Below are positions 43,047 to 54,434 of a stretch of DNA of 64,000 nt, in pieces. The notes under the pieces were generated by a model. That model did no database searches and was not told the DNA's origin. It worked only from the letters and a program-made list of their open reading frames with translations. The stretch covers positions 186,001-250,000 of the forward strand of contig NZ_JAIUHG010000004.1 of assembly GCF_020164955.1 (NCBI RefSeq). The letters are read 5' to 3'. The position numbers and the translations under genes were made by a program. The stretch is from Mesorhizobium sp. CA8. GTDB lineage: Bacteria; Pseudomonadota; Alphaproteobacteria; Rhizobiales; Rhizobiaceae. Numbering within the stretch: position 1 is the first letter of the stretch; each line of letters opens with the position of its first letter.

Positions 43047-44201
43047 ATGGCGACCAAGACCGGAAAGTCCTTTATCGGCCGCTTCGGCGTCCATATCGCC
43101 GTGCTCGTCTTCGTGGCGATCTGGACAATCCCCACCCTCGGCATCCTCGTCTCGTCGCTGCGCGACAAGGACCAGATCGTTGCGTCCGGCTGGTGGAACT
43201 CCTTCGCCAGTTCCAGCCAGAGCGAGGCGGGGCGGTTGCCGGGCGCGTCGGCGAAAACCCAGAAGGACGGCAAATACGTCATCGAGGGCAACATCTTCGG
43301 CGATGGCCCCAAGCGCGAGATCAGCGCCTTCGGCGTAAAATCTTCCGCGCCGACGCAGTACAAGGCGGGATCGGTCGCCGACCTCAATGACGGCGTCACG
43401 TTGCAAATGAATGCCGATGGCAGCTTCGTGCTGTCGTCACCGAAGCCCTTCGAAGGCGACCGCGGCCAGCGCGTCTATTACGCCTCCTCGGCGCCGCCGA
43501 AATTCACTACCGAGAATTATCAGACGGTGCTGTTCTCGGAAGGCATCGGCCGCTCGTTCATGAACTCGCTGACGGTGACCATTCCGGCGACCGTGATCCC
43601 GATCCTGATTGCCGCCTTCGCGGCCTATGCGCTGGCCTGGATGCGCTTCCCCGGCCGGGCGCTGCTGATCGCGGTCATCATCGGCCTGCTGGTGGTGCCG
43701 CTGCAGATGTCGCTGATCCCGCTGCTCAGGCTCTATAACGGCGTCGGCGCCTTCTTCGGCGTGCCCTCCAAGACCTATCTCGGCATCTGGCTGGCGCATA
43801 CCGGCTTCGGCCTGCCCTTCGCCATCTACCTGCTCAGGAGCTATATCGCGGGCCTGCCGCGCGAGATCATGGAATCGGCACGCATCGACGGCGCCAGCGA
43901 CTTCGAGATCTTCGTCAAAATCGTGCTGCCGCTGTCCTTCCCGGTGCTTGCCTCCTTCGCCATCTTCCAGTTCCTGTGGGTATGGAACGATCTGCTGGTG
44001 GCGATGGTTTTCCTCGGCACGGGGCCCGATCAGATCGTGCTGACGGCCAAGCTCAACGCGCTGCTCGGCTCGCGCGGCGGCAAGTGGGAGATCCTGACCA
44101 CATCGGCGTTCATCACCATTATCGTGCCGCTGTTCGTGTTCTTCTCGCTGCAGCGCTATTTCGTCCGCGGGCTGCTTGCCGGCTCGGTGAAAGGAGGTTG
44201 A
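43047..44201 (+). CDS. aglG: Alpha-glucoside ABC transporter permease AglG
   Basis: A 384-residue MalG-type permease. The first helix (IAVLVFVAIWTIPTLGILV) is followed by an unusually long periplasmic loop of about 110 residues, characteristic of AglG, before the remaining helices. The EAA loop is EIMESARIDGASDFEIFVKI followed by VLPLSFPV. It is separated by four bases from the aglA gene. Confidence 0.9.
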   Translation: MATKTGKSFIGRFGVHIAVLVFVAIWTIPTLGILVSSLRDKDQIVASGWWNSFASSSQSEAGRLPGASAKTQKDGKYVIEGNIFGDGPKREISAFGVKSSAPTQYKAGSVADLNDGVTLQMNADGSFVLSSPKPFEGDRGQRVYYASSAPPKFTTENYQTVLFSEGIGRSFMNSLTVTIPATVIPILIAAFAAYALAWMRFPGRALLIAVIIGLLVVPLQMSLIPLLRLYNGVGAFFGVPSKTYLGIWLAHTGFGLPFAIYLLRSYIAGLPREIMESARIDGASDFEIFVKIVLPLSFPVLASFAIFQFLWVWNDLLVAMVFLGTGPDQIVLTAKLNALLGSRGGKWEILTTSAFITIIVPLFVFFSLQRYFVRGLLAGSVKGG

Positions 44202-44205
44202 AGAG

Positions 44206-45870
<1,665 letters not shown>

Positions 45871-45904
45871 ACTTGCAAACAGAGATCAACGGGAGAGGAA
45901 AAAC

Positions 45905-47017
<1,113 letters not shown>

Positions 47018-47054
47018 CGCCATCGGCAGACTGGCTTTCGCGGCAAATAAAAGA

Positions 47055-47077
47055 AGCGGCGGGCCAAGCCCGCCGCT
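47055..47077. terminator. Bidirectional Rho-independent terminator
   Basis: AGCGGCGGGC (47055-47064), loop CAA, GCCCGCCGCT (47068-47077) is a perfect 10-bp stem. It is followed by CTTTCCTT on the plus strand and by TCTTTTATTT on the minus strand, so it can stop both the agl operon and the small secreted-protein gene facing it. Confidence 0.85.
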
Positions 47078-47102
47078 CTTTCCTTCAAATCACAGTCGGC
47101 TG

Positions 47103-47336
47103 TCAGTGGTTGCCGAAGTGGTCGCGGTCGCTGCCCTGAGGGGCCGACTTCTGTACGTCACGCGACGAGTTCAGCAGCTTGTAGACAGGCGAGTCCGTGC
47201 TGATCGACGACGTGCGGGTCGTGTCGACTGCCGGGGCAGGCTGGTTGACGCCACTGTTGCCGTAATTGTCGCTGCCCGCAAAAGCGGCACCGGAAACGGC
47301 CAGCAGGGCGGCCGTGGCAAGAACGATCTTCTTCAT
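47103..47336 (-). CDS. Small secreted DUF680 protein
   Basis: A 77-residue protein with a clear signal peptide (MKKIVLATAALLAVSGAAFA, cut after AFA). The mature peptide begins GSDNYGNSG and is polar, ending DRDHFGNH. This pattern marks the DUF680 family, seen mostly in Mesorhizobium. The function is unknown; periplasmic or secreted. It is a tandem paralogue of the next gene (same leader, same GSDNYG start, same HFGN/FFGN end). Confidence 0.85.
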   Translation of the reverse strand: MKKIVLATAALLAVSGAAFAGSDNYGNSGVNQPAPAVDTTRTSSISTDSPVYKLLNSSRDVQKSAPQGSDRDHFGNH

Positions 47337-47369
47337 TTCAGTGCTCCTGAATCTTGTGATCCGACCGAT

Positions 47370-47389
47370 GCGGCGGGCAAGCCCGCCGC
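47370..47389 (-). terminator. Hairpin after second DUF680 gene
   Basis: GCGGCGGGC and GCCCGCCGC (9-bp arms, tight AA loop) lie between the two DUF680 genes. No T-run follows on the minus strand, so it may be a weak stop or message-stabilising hairpin. Its sequence is nearly that of the terminator at 47055, consistent with duplication of the gene together with its tail. Confidence 0.5.
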
Positions 47390-47406
47390 CGGTTCAAGGT
47401 CGGTTG

Positions 47407-47610
47407 TTAGTTGTTGCCGAAAAAGTTGTGGTCAGCGCCCGTGGTGACAGGCTTCTGGTCGGCCGGTTCGGATTTGTGGACCGAAGCGGTGTACGACGAA
47501 TCAACCGTGGCCGGCGGATTTGCTGCCTGCGAACCATAATTGTCGCTGCCAGCGAAAGCGCTGCCGGAAATAGCCAGAAAGGCTGCGGCAGTGAGAACAA
47601 TCTTTTTCAT
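47407..47610 (-). CDS. Small secreted DUF680 protein, paralogue
   Basis: A 67-residue protein: signal peptide MKKIVLTAAAFLAISGSAFA, then GSDNYGSQAANPPATVDSSY and a polar tail ending DHNFFGNN. The start at 47610 has GGAG eleven bases upstream; the open frame continues to 47724 but is not coding in character. It is a close paralogue of the gene at 47103-47336, separated by 70 bases. Function unknown. Confidence 0.83.
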   Translation of the reverse strand: MKKIVLTAAAFLAISGSAFAGSDNYGSQAANPPATVDSSYTASVHKSEPADQKPVTTGADHNFFGNN

Positions 47611-48003
47611 TTTTGCTACTCCAGTATCTTTATATTCCGTCCGTCTAGCGGCGTGTCTTGGGAATGAAATCGCGTCGTTCGGACAGCGCTGATTTGGGTG
47701 AGCCGAGGGCCGGATTCCAATCACGAAGTTTTTCCGTCTGGACCATGAATCCGCCTCTTGAAGTTTTCATAAGCATGCCTATGACTTAATTTTTGTAGCT
47801 TTGAATCAACGGCTTAGCTCGATCTGGCAATTGGCTCACCAATTGTGTCGGGGCAGCGGCGTTCACACCATCCTGCACGCACCGTCAACAGAAACGAACC
47901 GTTCGGTTCGATTTTAGAACCTCCTAATAGTTACTTTTCGATACCGTTAACCATCCGACCCTGTTCCAAGGGGCGAGTCAGACATAGTGTGGCGCGGCAA
48001 TCC
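47611..48003. other. Intergenic region with a stem-loop
   Basis: This 393-base stretch divides the DUF680 pair from the next plus-strand gene and should hold both promoters. An AT-rich patch (47760-47820) is unusual for the window. A stem CGAACC-GTTC-GGTTCG at 47895-47910, followed by ATTTT, could be a small terminator or a TetR-like operator. A plus-strand open frame begins at 47845, but I see no coding character before 48004. Confidence 0.4.
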
Positions 48004-48384
48004 ATGGCGGCGAAGGCAACCGGACGGCCGGCATCTTTTGTGCGCTCGCAAACCTTGGGTGAACCGCAAGGCGAAATCTGCGAGATGATGCTCGATCTGA
48101 TCCTGCGCATCGTCGTTCCACCGGTTCGGCGGCGCATCGAGATGGAGATCAATGCAGGCGACCGGCATGTGGCCCGGCTGCGTTCAATGACGATCAGCCG
48201 CTCCGGCGGGGAGCGGATGCTGCGCTTTCGCGGCAAGGTGGAGCTCGACCGGGCGGGACGGACCCTGGTGCCGGAGGCGCGGCCGTCACGACAATTTCGC
48301 GTCTGGGACAACGAACAGGCGGTCGCCACCTATGGCGCGCTGCCTTTCCAACTCGTTTCGACAAAATTCTCTCCGACAGGCTGA
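48004..48384 (+). CDS. Hypothetical protein
   Basis: A frame of about 126 residues from ATG 48004. The central part LILRIVVPPVRRRIEMEINA and ISRSGGERMLRFRGKVELDR looks protein-like and the minus-strand alternative is a Ser/Arg-rich shadow. No signal peptide, no recognised domain. The start is unclear: ATG codons at 48085 and 48088 would give about 99 residues. I do not recognise the family. Confidence 0.5.
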   Translation: MAAKATGRPASFVRSQTLGEPQGEICEMMLDLILRIVVPPVRRRIEMEINAGDRHVARLRSMTISRSGGERMLRFRGKVELDRAGRTLVPEARPSRQFRVWDNEQAVATYGALPFQLVSTKFSPTG

Positions 48385-48459
48385 ACCCGTGATGAGCCTT
48401 GGCGAAACGCCGGCGTTGAGTACGGCGTCGAGGGCTCGGCGAGGGCGGCCCAGCGCTGC

Positions 48460-48864
48460 TCAGGAGTCTGGAGTGATCAGCTTCAAGGAGGGGAAATAGG
48501 TCCGGTATCGGCCGACATCGCGTGTCAGAAGTGGGAGGCGGCCGACCGCAGCATGGGCCCCGATGAAGAAGTCCGGCAACACGCCAGTCTTTTGTCCTCC
48601 TGAGCTGCGATACTGTGTGAATACCTTTCCGGCAAGAAAAAGAGCCGCTCTTGGCATGGCAGCCATCTCAAGACCGCCCGCATCAAGAAACGCCTCAAGA
48701 TCTTCGATGCGGGCGTAGCGAACGGCGAGCTCGGCGTAGACCGCATCGTTGATCAACAATGGTCCACTGAGGCTCGCCGCCTCAAGCTGAGCAACCGACC
48801 AATCGGCCCAGTTTGGATCGTCCGTAACGACGTCGAGCAGAACGTTGGTGTCCACGAGCGTCAC
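48460..48864 (-). CDS. vapC: VapC-type PIN-domain ribonuclease toxin
   Basis: A 134-residue PIN-domain protein. Acidic metal ligands are in LVDTNVLLDV (D5), AVYAELAVRY (Glu), LPDFFIGAHA and LLTRDVGRYRTYFP. VapC toxins cut specific RNAs until bound by their antitoxin. The start overlaps the stop of the vapB gene (ATGA), the usual order with antitoxin first. All conserved acids are present, so the toxin is probably active. Confidence 0.88.
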   Translation of the reverse strand: MTLVDTNVLLDVVTDDPNWADWSVAQLEAASLSGPLLINDAVYAELAVRYARIEDLEAFLDAGGLEMAAMPRAALFLAGKVFTQYRSSGGQKTGVLPDFFIGAHAAVGRLPLLTRDVGRYRTYFPSLKLITPDS

Positions 48865-49094
48865 GCTTCGCCACGCGTAAGCGCCATGATAGCCTCGGTC
48901 GTGAGCCCCTCGCCGGCATGGCCGCGCAATTTGGCAAAGCGGCTCGCCGGCTGCTTTCTGTCGACGCGAGCCAGCACGACGCTTCCATCGGCGGCGCGCC
49001 TGAAATCAACCCTACTTCCCGGAACGATCCCCAGCAGGTCGCGGACCGGTTTGGGTATGGTCACTTGCCCTTTTGCTGTAACGGTGGTGGCCAT
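48861..49094 (-). CDS. vapB: AbrB-type antitoxin VapB
   Basis: A 77-residue protein with an N-terminal swapped-hairpin AbrB domain (TTVTAKGQVTIPKPVRDLLG, then PGSRVDFRRAADG) and a C-terminal tail that should wrap the toxin. ATG at 49094 follows GAGAGGGG; an ATG at 49124 is possible but would run into the operator. It represses its own promoter through the palindrome just upstream. Confidence 0.87.
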   Translation of the reverse strand: MATTVTAKGQVTIPKPVRDLLGIVPGSRVDFRRAADGSVVLARVDRKQPASRFAKLRGHAGEGLTTEAIMALTRGEA

Positions 49095-49108
49095 CTTCGC
49101 CCCTCTCG

Positions 49109-49137
49109 GTAATACCAGATACAAGTAAGGTATTACC
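49109..49137. promoter_or_regulatory. vapBC operator, 9-bp inverted repeat
   Basis: GGTAATACC (49109-49117) and GGTATTACC (49129-49137) are perfect inverted arms with centres 20 bases (two helical turns) apart, 15 bases upstream of the vapB start. That spacing suits binding of an AbrB-type dimer pair. The function is inferred from position. Confidence 0.65.
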
Positions 49138-49172
49138 TTGTGGATCGAATTTCAACGGCTCGCACCGGCAAT

Positions 49173-49920
49173 TCAAATCCCGTAGCGCTCGGTGCGGATA
49201 ATCCCCGCCGGAACGCCGGCGCCGATCAGGGCATCGGCGGCGGCCGAGACGAACGCATTCGAGCCGCAGACATAGGCGAGCTTTGGGGCTTTCGGCAGGC
49301 GCTCGACGGCCTGCACCATCATGCGGGCGTCGACGCGCCGGGAATAGTCGGACGGCCGCCTCGCCGGTTCGCGGGTCAGCGTCAGCACCAGATCGAAACC
49401 GTCGCGGCGATCGTCGAGACCGATCAGCTCGTCGCGGAAAATCACCTCGTCCCAGACCCGCGCCGAGAACACCAGCACAACGGGTACCGCCGCGTTGCGC
49501 AGCATACGATGGCGCACCATTGCCATCAGCGGCACGACGCCCGAGCCGCCGCCGACCAGAAGGATCGGCCCGCCGTCGCTCTCCTCCCAGATGAAATGGC
49601 CACCCAGCGGTCCGCGCAGCTCGATCTCGTCGCCCGACGGCAGCGACATCGTGGAAGAAGGGCGAGACCTCGCCGTCGTCGAGCCGCTCGATCGCGAGCT
49701 CGACGCCGCCACCTGGTTCGGGCGCCGAAGCTATGGAATAGGATCGGCGCGCCTGATAGCCGTCCGGCGCCGTCAGCCTGACGTCGACATGCTGTCCGGC
49801 CAGATGGGCGAAAGGCCGCGACGGCTGGAACCAGAAGCTGGTGACGCGTGGCGTGCGCTTTTCGATGCGGGTGATCGTGGCTGCCTGCCAGGGCGATTGC
49901 GGCAACGGCTCGGCACTCAT
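49173..49920 (-). pseudogene. Ferredoxin/flavin reductase family protein, one frameshift
   Basis: Two overlapping frames make one FNR-type protein of about 248 residues. The first frame (from ATG 49920) gives the FAD domain with ARRSYSIASAPEPGG and LDDGEVSPFFHDV, then loses sense. The other continues with LPSGDEIELRGPLGGHF, the NAD-binding GGGSGVVPLMAM and YVCGSNAFVSAA. The shift is near 49640-49655 and needs a single base. It lies downstream of a sulfite-oxidase-like gene in the same direction and probably encodes its electron partner. It may be a real pseudogene or a sequencing error. Confidence 0.75.
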
Positions 49921-49944
49921 CGATTGCTGCTCACGAATTCGCCC

Positions 49945-50554
49945 TCACGGGTCACTGGAATAGCGCTGCTCGCGCCAGGGGTCGCCATACATGTGATAGC
50001 CGCGCAGTTCCCAAAAGCCCGGTTCGTAGCGGTCGGTGAACTGCAGCCCGTTCACCCATTTGGCCGATTTCCAGAAATAGAGATGCGGCACCAGAAGCCG
50101 CGCCGGCCCGCCATGGTCCGGCGTGATCGGCTTGCCCTCATAGAGCAGCGCCACCATCGCCTTGCCGGTGACGAGGTCCTTGGTCGGCACATTGGTGGAA
50201 TAGCCGTCGAAGGACAGCGCCAGCGTAGGCCGTCGGCGGCTCGATGCCGGCATCGGCGAGGATGTCGTCGATCATCACGCCTTGCCAGGGCGTGTTGAAC
50301 TTGGTCCAGGCCGTGACGCAATGAATGTCGCGCGTCATCTTGCTTTGCGGCAGGGCGTTGAACTCGGCCCAGTTCCATTTCTTGAGCGGTCGCGGCCCCT
50401 GCTTCAAGGTGAAGGACCAATCCTCGGTGCGCACGCGCGGCGTCGGCCCGGCCGAGAGAACCGGGAAACCCTGTTCCAGGTACTGACCCGGCGGGATGCG
50501 CGCGTCGGCGTCGGAAGGAGGACGCCGTCCGGAAAAAAAGCCGCGCGTGACCAT
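49945..50554 (-). pseudogene. Sulfite-oxidase-like molybdopterin oxidoreductase, one frameshift
   Basis: The frame from ATG 50554 gives GRRPPSDADARIPPGQYLEQ, GFPVLSAGPTP, and the molybdenum-ligand region IHCVTAWTKFNTPWQGV, then departs after EPPTAY. The next frame continues LALSFDGYSTNVPTKDLV, GGPARLLVPHLYFWKSAKWV and GYHMYGDPWREQRY. The joined protein of about 200 residues matches the short sulfite-oxidase-like family (COG2041), without a signal peptide or heme domain. One base near 50219-50232 is in excess. With the reductase gene 24 bases downstream it would form a two-component redox enzyme. Confidence 0.78.
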
Positions 50555-50666
50555 CGAGACGCCTCTTGCACCGGTGGAAGGATGCGGGGAGTGTTCTCGA
50601 ATATACCTCTACGGGCAACAAGAATCTTGGCGACCCGCCTTGCACCGGCAGGTCGCCACGACGTGG

Positions 50667-52205
50667 TCAGCCGGCCGCGAAAGGCACTGCGACGAATATC
50701 TGCTGGTCGCCGCGATCGACAAGCAGCAGCACCGATTTCTTGCCCGACTTGGCTGCCTCGGCGATAGCCTGGTTCGCCTGTCTGGCGTTCTTTACGGGCG
50801 TCTGGTCGACGCCGACGATCACGTCCCCCGGCTGGAGGCCCGCTGCCGAAGCCGCCTTGTCCGGATTGACACGCTCAATCACGGCGCCGTGCTGGTTGTC
50901 GGCAAGGTTGAGCTCCTGCCGGATCTCGGGAGTGATGTCGGTCAGGCCGAGGCCGAGCGACGGAACGCCCTGGCCCGCCGACGGCTTGCCGCCTTCGCCA
51001 TTCGACGCGGTCTGCACCTCGTCGGTGTTGCGGCCGACTTCCGCGGAGACCTGAACTACCTTGCCCTTACGCCAGACATTGACCGTTTCCTTATTACCGG
51101 GCGGGACATCTGCGACGGCGCGCGACAGGTCCTTGGGATCCTTGATCTCCTGGCCGCCAAAGCCGGTGATCACATCCCCGACTTCAATGCCCGCCTTGGC
51201 CGCAGGCGAGCCCGGCGTGACCGACGAGACCAAGGCTCCGGCAGGGTGGTCGAGGCCGATCGCGCCGGCAACATCCGGCGTGACCGGCTGGATCTGCACA
51301 CCGAGATAGCCGTATTCGATGTCGCCGCCCTTCATCAGCTTGGCGACAACTTTTTGGGCCTGGTCCGACGGGATGGCGAAGCCGACGCCGACGCTGCCGC
51401 CATTGGGCGAGTAGATGGCGGTGTTGATGCCGATCACATTGCCGTGGATGTCGACCAGCGGACCGCCCGAATTGCCGTGATTGATCGGTGCGTCGATCTG
51501 GATGAAATCGTCGAACGGCCCGCTATGGAGATCGCGGCCGCGCGCCGAGACGATGCCGGCGGTCACCGTGGTGCCGATGCCGAACGGGTTGCCGATCGCC
51601 AGCACCTGGTCGCCGGTCATCAGCTTGCTGGAATCGCCCCACTTGACGGTCGGCAGCGGCTTGTCTGCCTTGATTTTGAGCACAGCCAGGTCATGCTTGG
51701 CGTCGTGGCCGACAAGCTTTGCCGGAAGCTCGGTGCCGTCGTCGAGCGTCACCTTGATCGAGGTGGCGCCGTCGATGACGTGGTTGTTGGTGACGATTGT
51801 GCCATCCGCGCTGATGATGAAGCCGGAGCCGAGCGCCTCGCTACGTGGTGCCCGCTGAGGCGGCGTCTTGGGCATCGGCATGCCCTGGTCGCCAAAGAAT
51901 TGCCGGAAATATTCGTCGAAAGGCGAGTTGCCATCGAAAGGCGAACCCTCGCTCATGGCATCCGCCCGGCCCCTCATCATTGTCGTGATGGTTACGACCG
52001 CCGGCTTTGTGGTGGCAACGATGGGAGCGAAGGAGCCGTTAGGCGCGGTGACGCCGGCGGCGGGAGTCTGGGTGGTGGCGACGGCGTTGCTCAATCCGGC
52101 GCTGTTCGTGCTCTCGGCAAAGGAACCAATAACGGGAGAAATGATCAGCGCAGCGCCCAACAGGGCCGCGACGCGATGTCTGCGAAGAATGTTCATGGGT
52201 GACAT
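50667..52205 (-). CDS. degP: DegP/HtrA-type periplasmic serine protease
   Basis: A Do-family protease of about 512 residues. A signal peptide (VAALLGAALIISPVIGSFAE) precedes the trypsin-like domain with the catalytic His in TNNHVIDGA, Asp in HDLAVLKIKA and Ser in INHGNSGGPLVDIHG. Two PDZ domains follow (GSPAAKAGIEVGDVITGFGG and SAAGLQPGDVIVGVD). It degrades or refolds damaged envelope proteins. The start at 52205 was chosen for the signal peptide; 52196 is also possible, and the longer frame to 52331 adds a non-signal leader. Confidence 0.92.
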   Translation of the reverse strand: MSPMNILRRHRVAALLGAALIISPVIGSFAESTNSAGLSNAVATTQTPAAGVTAPNGSFAPIVATTKPAVVTITTMMRGRADAMSEGSPFDGNSPFDEYFRQFFGDQGMPMPKTPPQRAPRSEALGSGFIISADGTIVTNNHVIDGATSIKVTLDDGTELPAKLVGHDAKHDLAVLKIKADKPLPTVKWGDSSKLMTGDQVLAIGNPFGIGTTVTAGIVSARGRDLHSGPFDDFIQIDAPINHGNSGGPLVDIHGNVIGINTAIYSPNGGSVGVGFAIPSDQAQKVVAKLMKGGDIEYGYLGVQIQPVTPDVAGAIGLDHPAGALVSSVTPGSPAAKAGIEVGDVITGFGGQEIKDPKDLSRAVADVPPGNKETVNVWRKGKVVQVSAEVGRNTDEVQTASNGEGGKPSAGQGVPSLGLGLTDITPEIRQELNLADNQHGAVIERVNPDKAASAAGLQPGDVIVGVDQTPVKNARQANQAIAEAAKSGKKSVLLLVDRGDQQIFVAVPFAAG

Positions 52206-52394
52206 GGTCGTTTCTGTCCGGGCGAGAGGTTGATCCGGCGCCCCGGATGGCTCTCGAAGCACGCATCCGTTGGCGTGTCGGCGACCGGGATTGCCTGCCT
52301 CGCCTTGCACGGCAGCCGGCCGGATCGACAACCAAGATTTAGGGTGCGGAATGGCCTGAATCAGGACCTTTGGATGACCTTACGAAGATTTAAT

Positions 52395-53156
52395 TCAGAG
52401 AGCGCTTACGAACCGCTCTCTCCGGCGCAGATAAGCGGAGGCGATCTCACGCATCCGCTGGCCGGTAAAACTCGGGCCATGGCCGCCATGGCCGATGCGT
52501 ACCGGCAGGTCGAGCAGGCGCTGCATGGTGCGGCGATAGGCGGCGCGGTCCGAATCCGGCAGGTCGTCGATCAGCACGCCGTCATAGATGGCGTCGCCGG
52601 CAAAGAACAGGCCATCGGCCTCGTCGAACAGCGCGATGGAATCCGGCGAATGTCCCGGAAGATGCAGCACGCGGAATTTCCTGTCGCCGAGATCGATGAC
52701 ATCGCCCTCATCGAGCGTGCGGGTCAGCGGCGCGGAAGGAATGCGGTAGTCGGCCGCCTTCCAGTCCGGCGCCGGCAGCTTCGAGACCGCACCGTCGAGA
52801 TTGTGGAACATGTGGGCGTAGGTAACGGCATCGTTCATGCCGTCGAACTGCGCCGCGCTCATCTTCGGGCCCATACGCAGCGGGAATTCGTGCAGCGAGC
52901 CGACATGGTCGAGATGGATGTGGGTGGCGACAACGATCAGCGGCTTGCCGGGCGGCGTGTCGATCTCAGGCGCCAGCGGGCGGATACCCATGCCGGTATC
53001 GACCAGCAGATCGGCGTCACGGCCCTTCAAATGCCACATATTGGCGCGCACGAAATCATGCACGAAAGGCTCGGTCAGCATCGTCGTGCCGGCATCGACT
53101 TTCGCCTTGCCGAACCAGTCGCCAACCGCAAGCTCGGGGATCGAGCCGCCGCCCAT
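52395..53156 (-). CDS. MBL-fold metallo-hydrolase
   Basis: A 253-residue metallo-beta-lactamase-fold protein. Metal-binding motifs are THIHLDHVG, LPGHSPDSIALF (His), FAGDAIYDG (bridging Asp) and GHGPSFTG (last His). It is a general hydrolase with unknown substrate, in the lactonase/glyoxalase-II style. Its start codon overlaps the stop of the phosphofructokinase gene by one base, so both are co-translated. No signal peptide. Confidence 0.85.
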   Translation of the reverse strand: MGGGSIPELAVGDWFGKAKVDAGTTMLTEPFVHDFVRANMWHLKGRDADLLVDTGMGIRPLAPEIDTPPGKPLIVVATHIHLDHVGSLHEFPLRMGPKMSAAQFDGMNDAVTYAHMFHNLDGAVSKLPAPDWKAADYRIPSAPLTRTLDEGDVIDLGDRKFRVLHLPGHSPDSIALFDEADGLFFAGDAIYDGVLIDDLPDSDRAAYRRTMQRLLDLPVRIGHGGHGPSFTGQRMREIASAYLRRRERFVSAL

Positions 53157-54322
53157 CAGACGAACGGCTTCCCGACCTTGTATTTTTCCGGCACCAGCCG
53201 CTTCAGATAGGCCATGCCGGCGTCCGAAAGCTGGTTGGTGTCCGGCTTCATGAAATCGTCGGGCATATGGCGGGTCTTGCCGGCCACCGCCTTCAGCGGC
53301 ACCTTCTTCAACACCGTCTTCGACCCGTCATATTGCAGCGCGACCGAGCCGCCGCCTTCGCCTGCGACAGCAACCGCGAAAGCGCCGGCGTCGAAGGCTT
53401 CCTTGGCGTCCACGGCGCTGATCGCGCCGACATAACCGCGCGGCATGTAGCCCAGCGCGTCGACCCGCGCGCGTTTGCCGGGCAGGCCTTCGGCCAAGGC
53501 CCGTTCGAGCGCCGCCGGCAGGTCGCTGCCCGACAATTTGACATTGCCGTGCTGGTCGCGCTCCAGCTTGTCCGGCGGCACCAGGCTTTCGACCAGCGCC
53601 TTGCCGTCGGCGGTGCTGACGCCCTCCGAGACAGCGACGATGCAGCGCTTATGGCGGTCCAGCTTTTCGCGCACTTCCTCGATGAAGCGCTTCGCCGAGA
53701 AGGCGCGCTCCGGCACATAGACCAGATGCGGGCCGCTGTCGGGATCGAGTTGCCAGGCGGCCGCGGCAGCGGTCAGGAAGCCGGCATGCCGGCCCATGAC
53801 GATGCCGACATAGATGCCGGGCAGGGCGCGGAAATCGAGGTCGACCGAGAGGAAGGCGCCGGCGACGAATTCGGCCGCCGAGATGAAGCCCGGCGTGTGG
53901 TCGTTCTCCTCGAGGTCGTTGTCGATGGTCTTCGGCGCATGGACGAAGGCGATCGAGCCGCCGGCGGCATCGGTCAGGATCTGCTGCGTGCCTGAGGTGT
54001 CGTTGCCGCCGATATAGATGAAGGCGTCGGCGCCGGCTTTCTTCAGGCCGTTTAGGATAACCTCGCAATAGGCGGCGTCCGGCTTGTCGCGGGTCGAGCC
54101 GAGGGCGGCGCTCGGCGTGCCGGCGATCAGCCGCAGCCGGTCCTCGGGGATGGCGGAGAGATCGACATAATTGCCGTCGCGGATGCCGCGCACGCCATGG
54201 AGCGAGCCCAGCACCTTGGCGCCGGGATGGCGCTTGCGGACTTCCAGCGTGGCGCCGACGACCGTCTGGTTGATGACGGCGGTCGGGCCGCCGCCCTGCG
54301 CGATGACGAAGGTTCCAGCCAT
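53156..54322 (-). CDS. PPi-type 6-phosphofructokinase
   Basis: A 388-residue phosphofructokinase. The nucleotide loop starts IAQGGGPTAVINQTVVG, the phosphate-donor motif is GGNDTSG (105-111) where ATP enzymes have GGDGS, and the substrate motif is PKTIDND (130-136). Asp/Asn at the second position of GGND is the classic mark of pyrophosphate dependence. The MGRHAGFLT stretch is also conserved. The enzyme makes fructose 1,6-bisphosphate reversibly. Many rhizobia lack ATP-PFK and rely on other routes, so the role may be in pentose or gluconeogenic flux. Confidence 0.9.
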   Translation of the reverse strand: MAGTFVIAQGGGPTAVINQTVVGATLEVRKRHPGAKVLGSLHGVRGIRDGNYVDLSAIPEDRLRLIAGTPSAALGSTRDKPDAAYCEVILNGLKKAGADAFIYIGGNDTSGTQQILTDAAGGSIAFVHAPKTIDNDLEENDHTPGFISAAEFVAGAFLSVDLDFRALPGIYVGIVMGRHAGFLTAAAAAWQLDPDSGPHLVYVPERAFSAKRFIEEVREKLDRHKRCIVAVSEGVSTADGKALVESLVPPDKLERDQHGNVKLSGSDLPAALERALAEGLPGKRARVDALGYMPRGYVGAISAVDAKEAFDAGAFAVAVAGEGGGSVALQYDGSKTVLKKVPLKAVAGKTRHMPDDFMKPDTNQLSDAGMAYLKRLVPEKYKVGKPFV

Positions 54323-54434
54323 GCTCGATTTCTCCCGAAGCGAAGGTTTTCAGGTACCTTGGCCTGTCTTGCGGCATCGCGCAACGGAAGAAACGGGATC
54401 TCGAAAAAGCAGCCGGACAGGTCGCCTGGAAAGA

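Noticed and set aside
49012..49920. A 302-residue intact reductase from the single open frame
   Set aside because: Only its first part is FNR-like; after the frameshift it is shadow sequence that runs into vapB.
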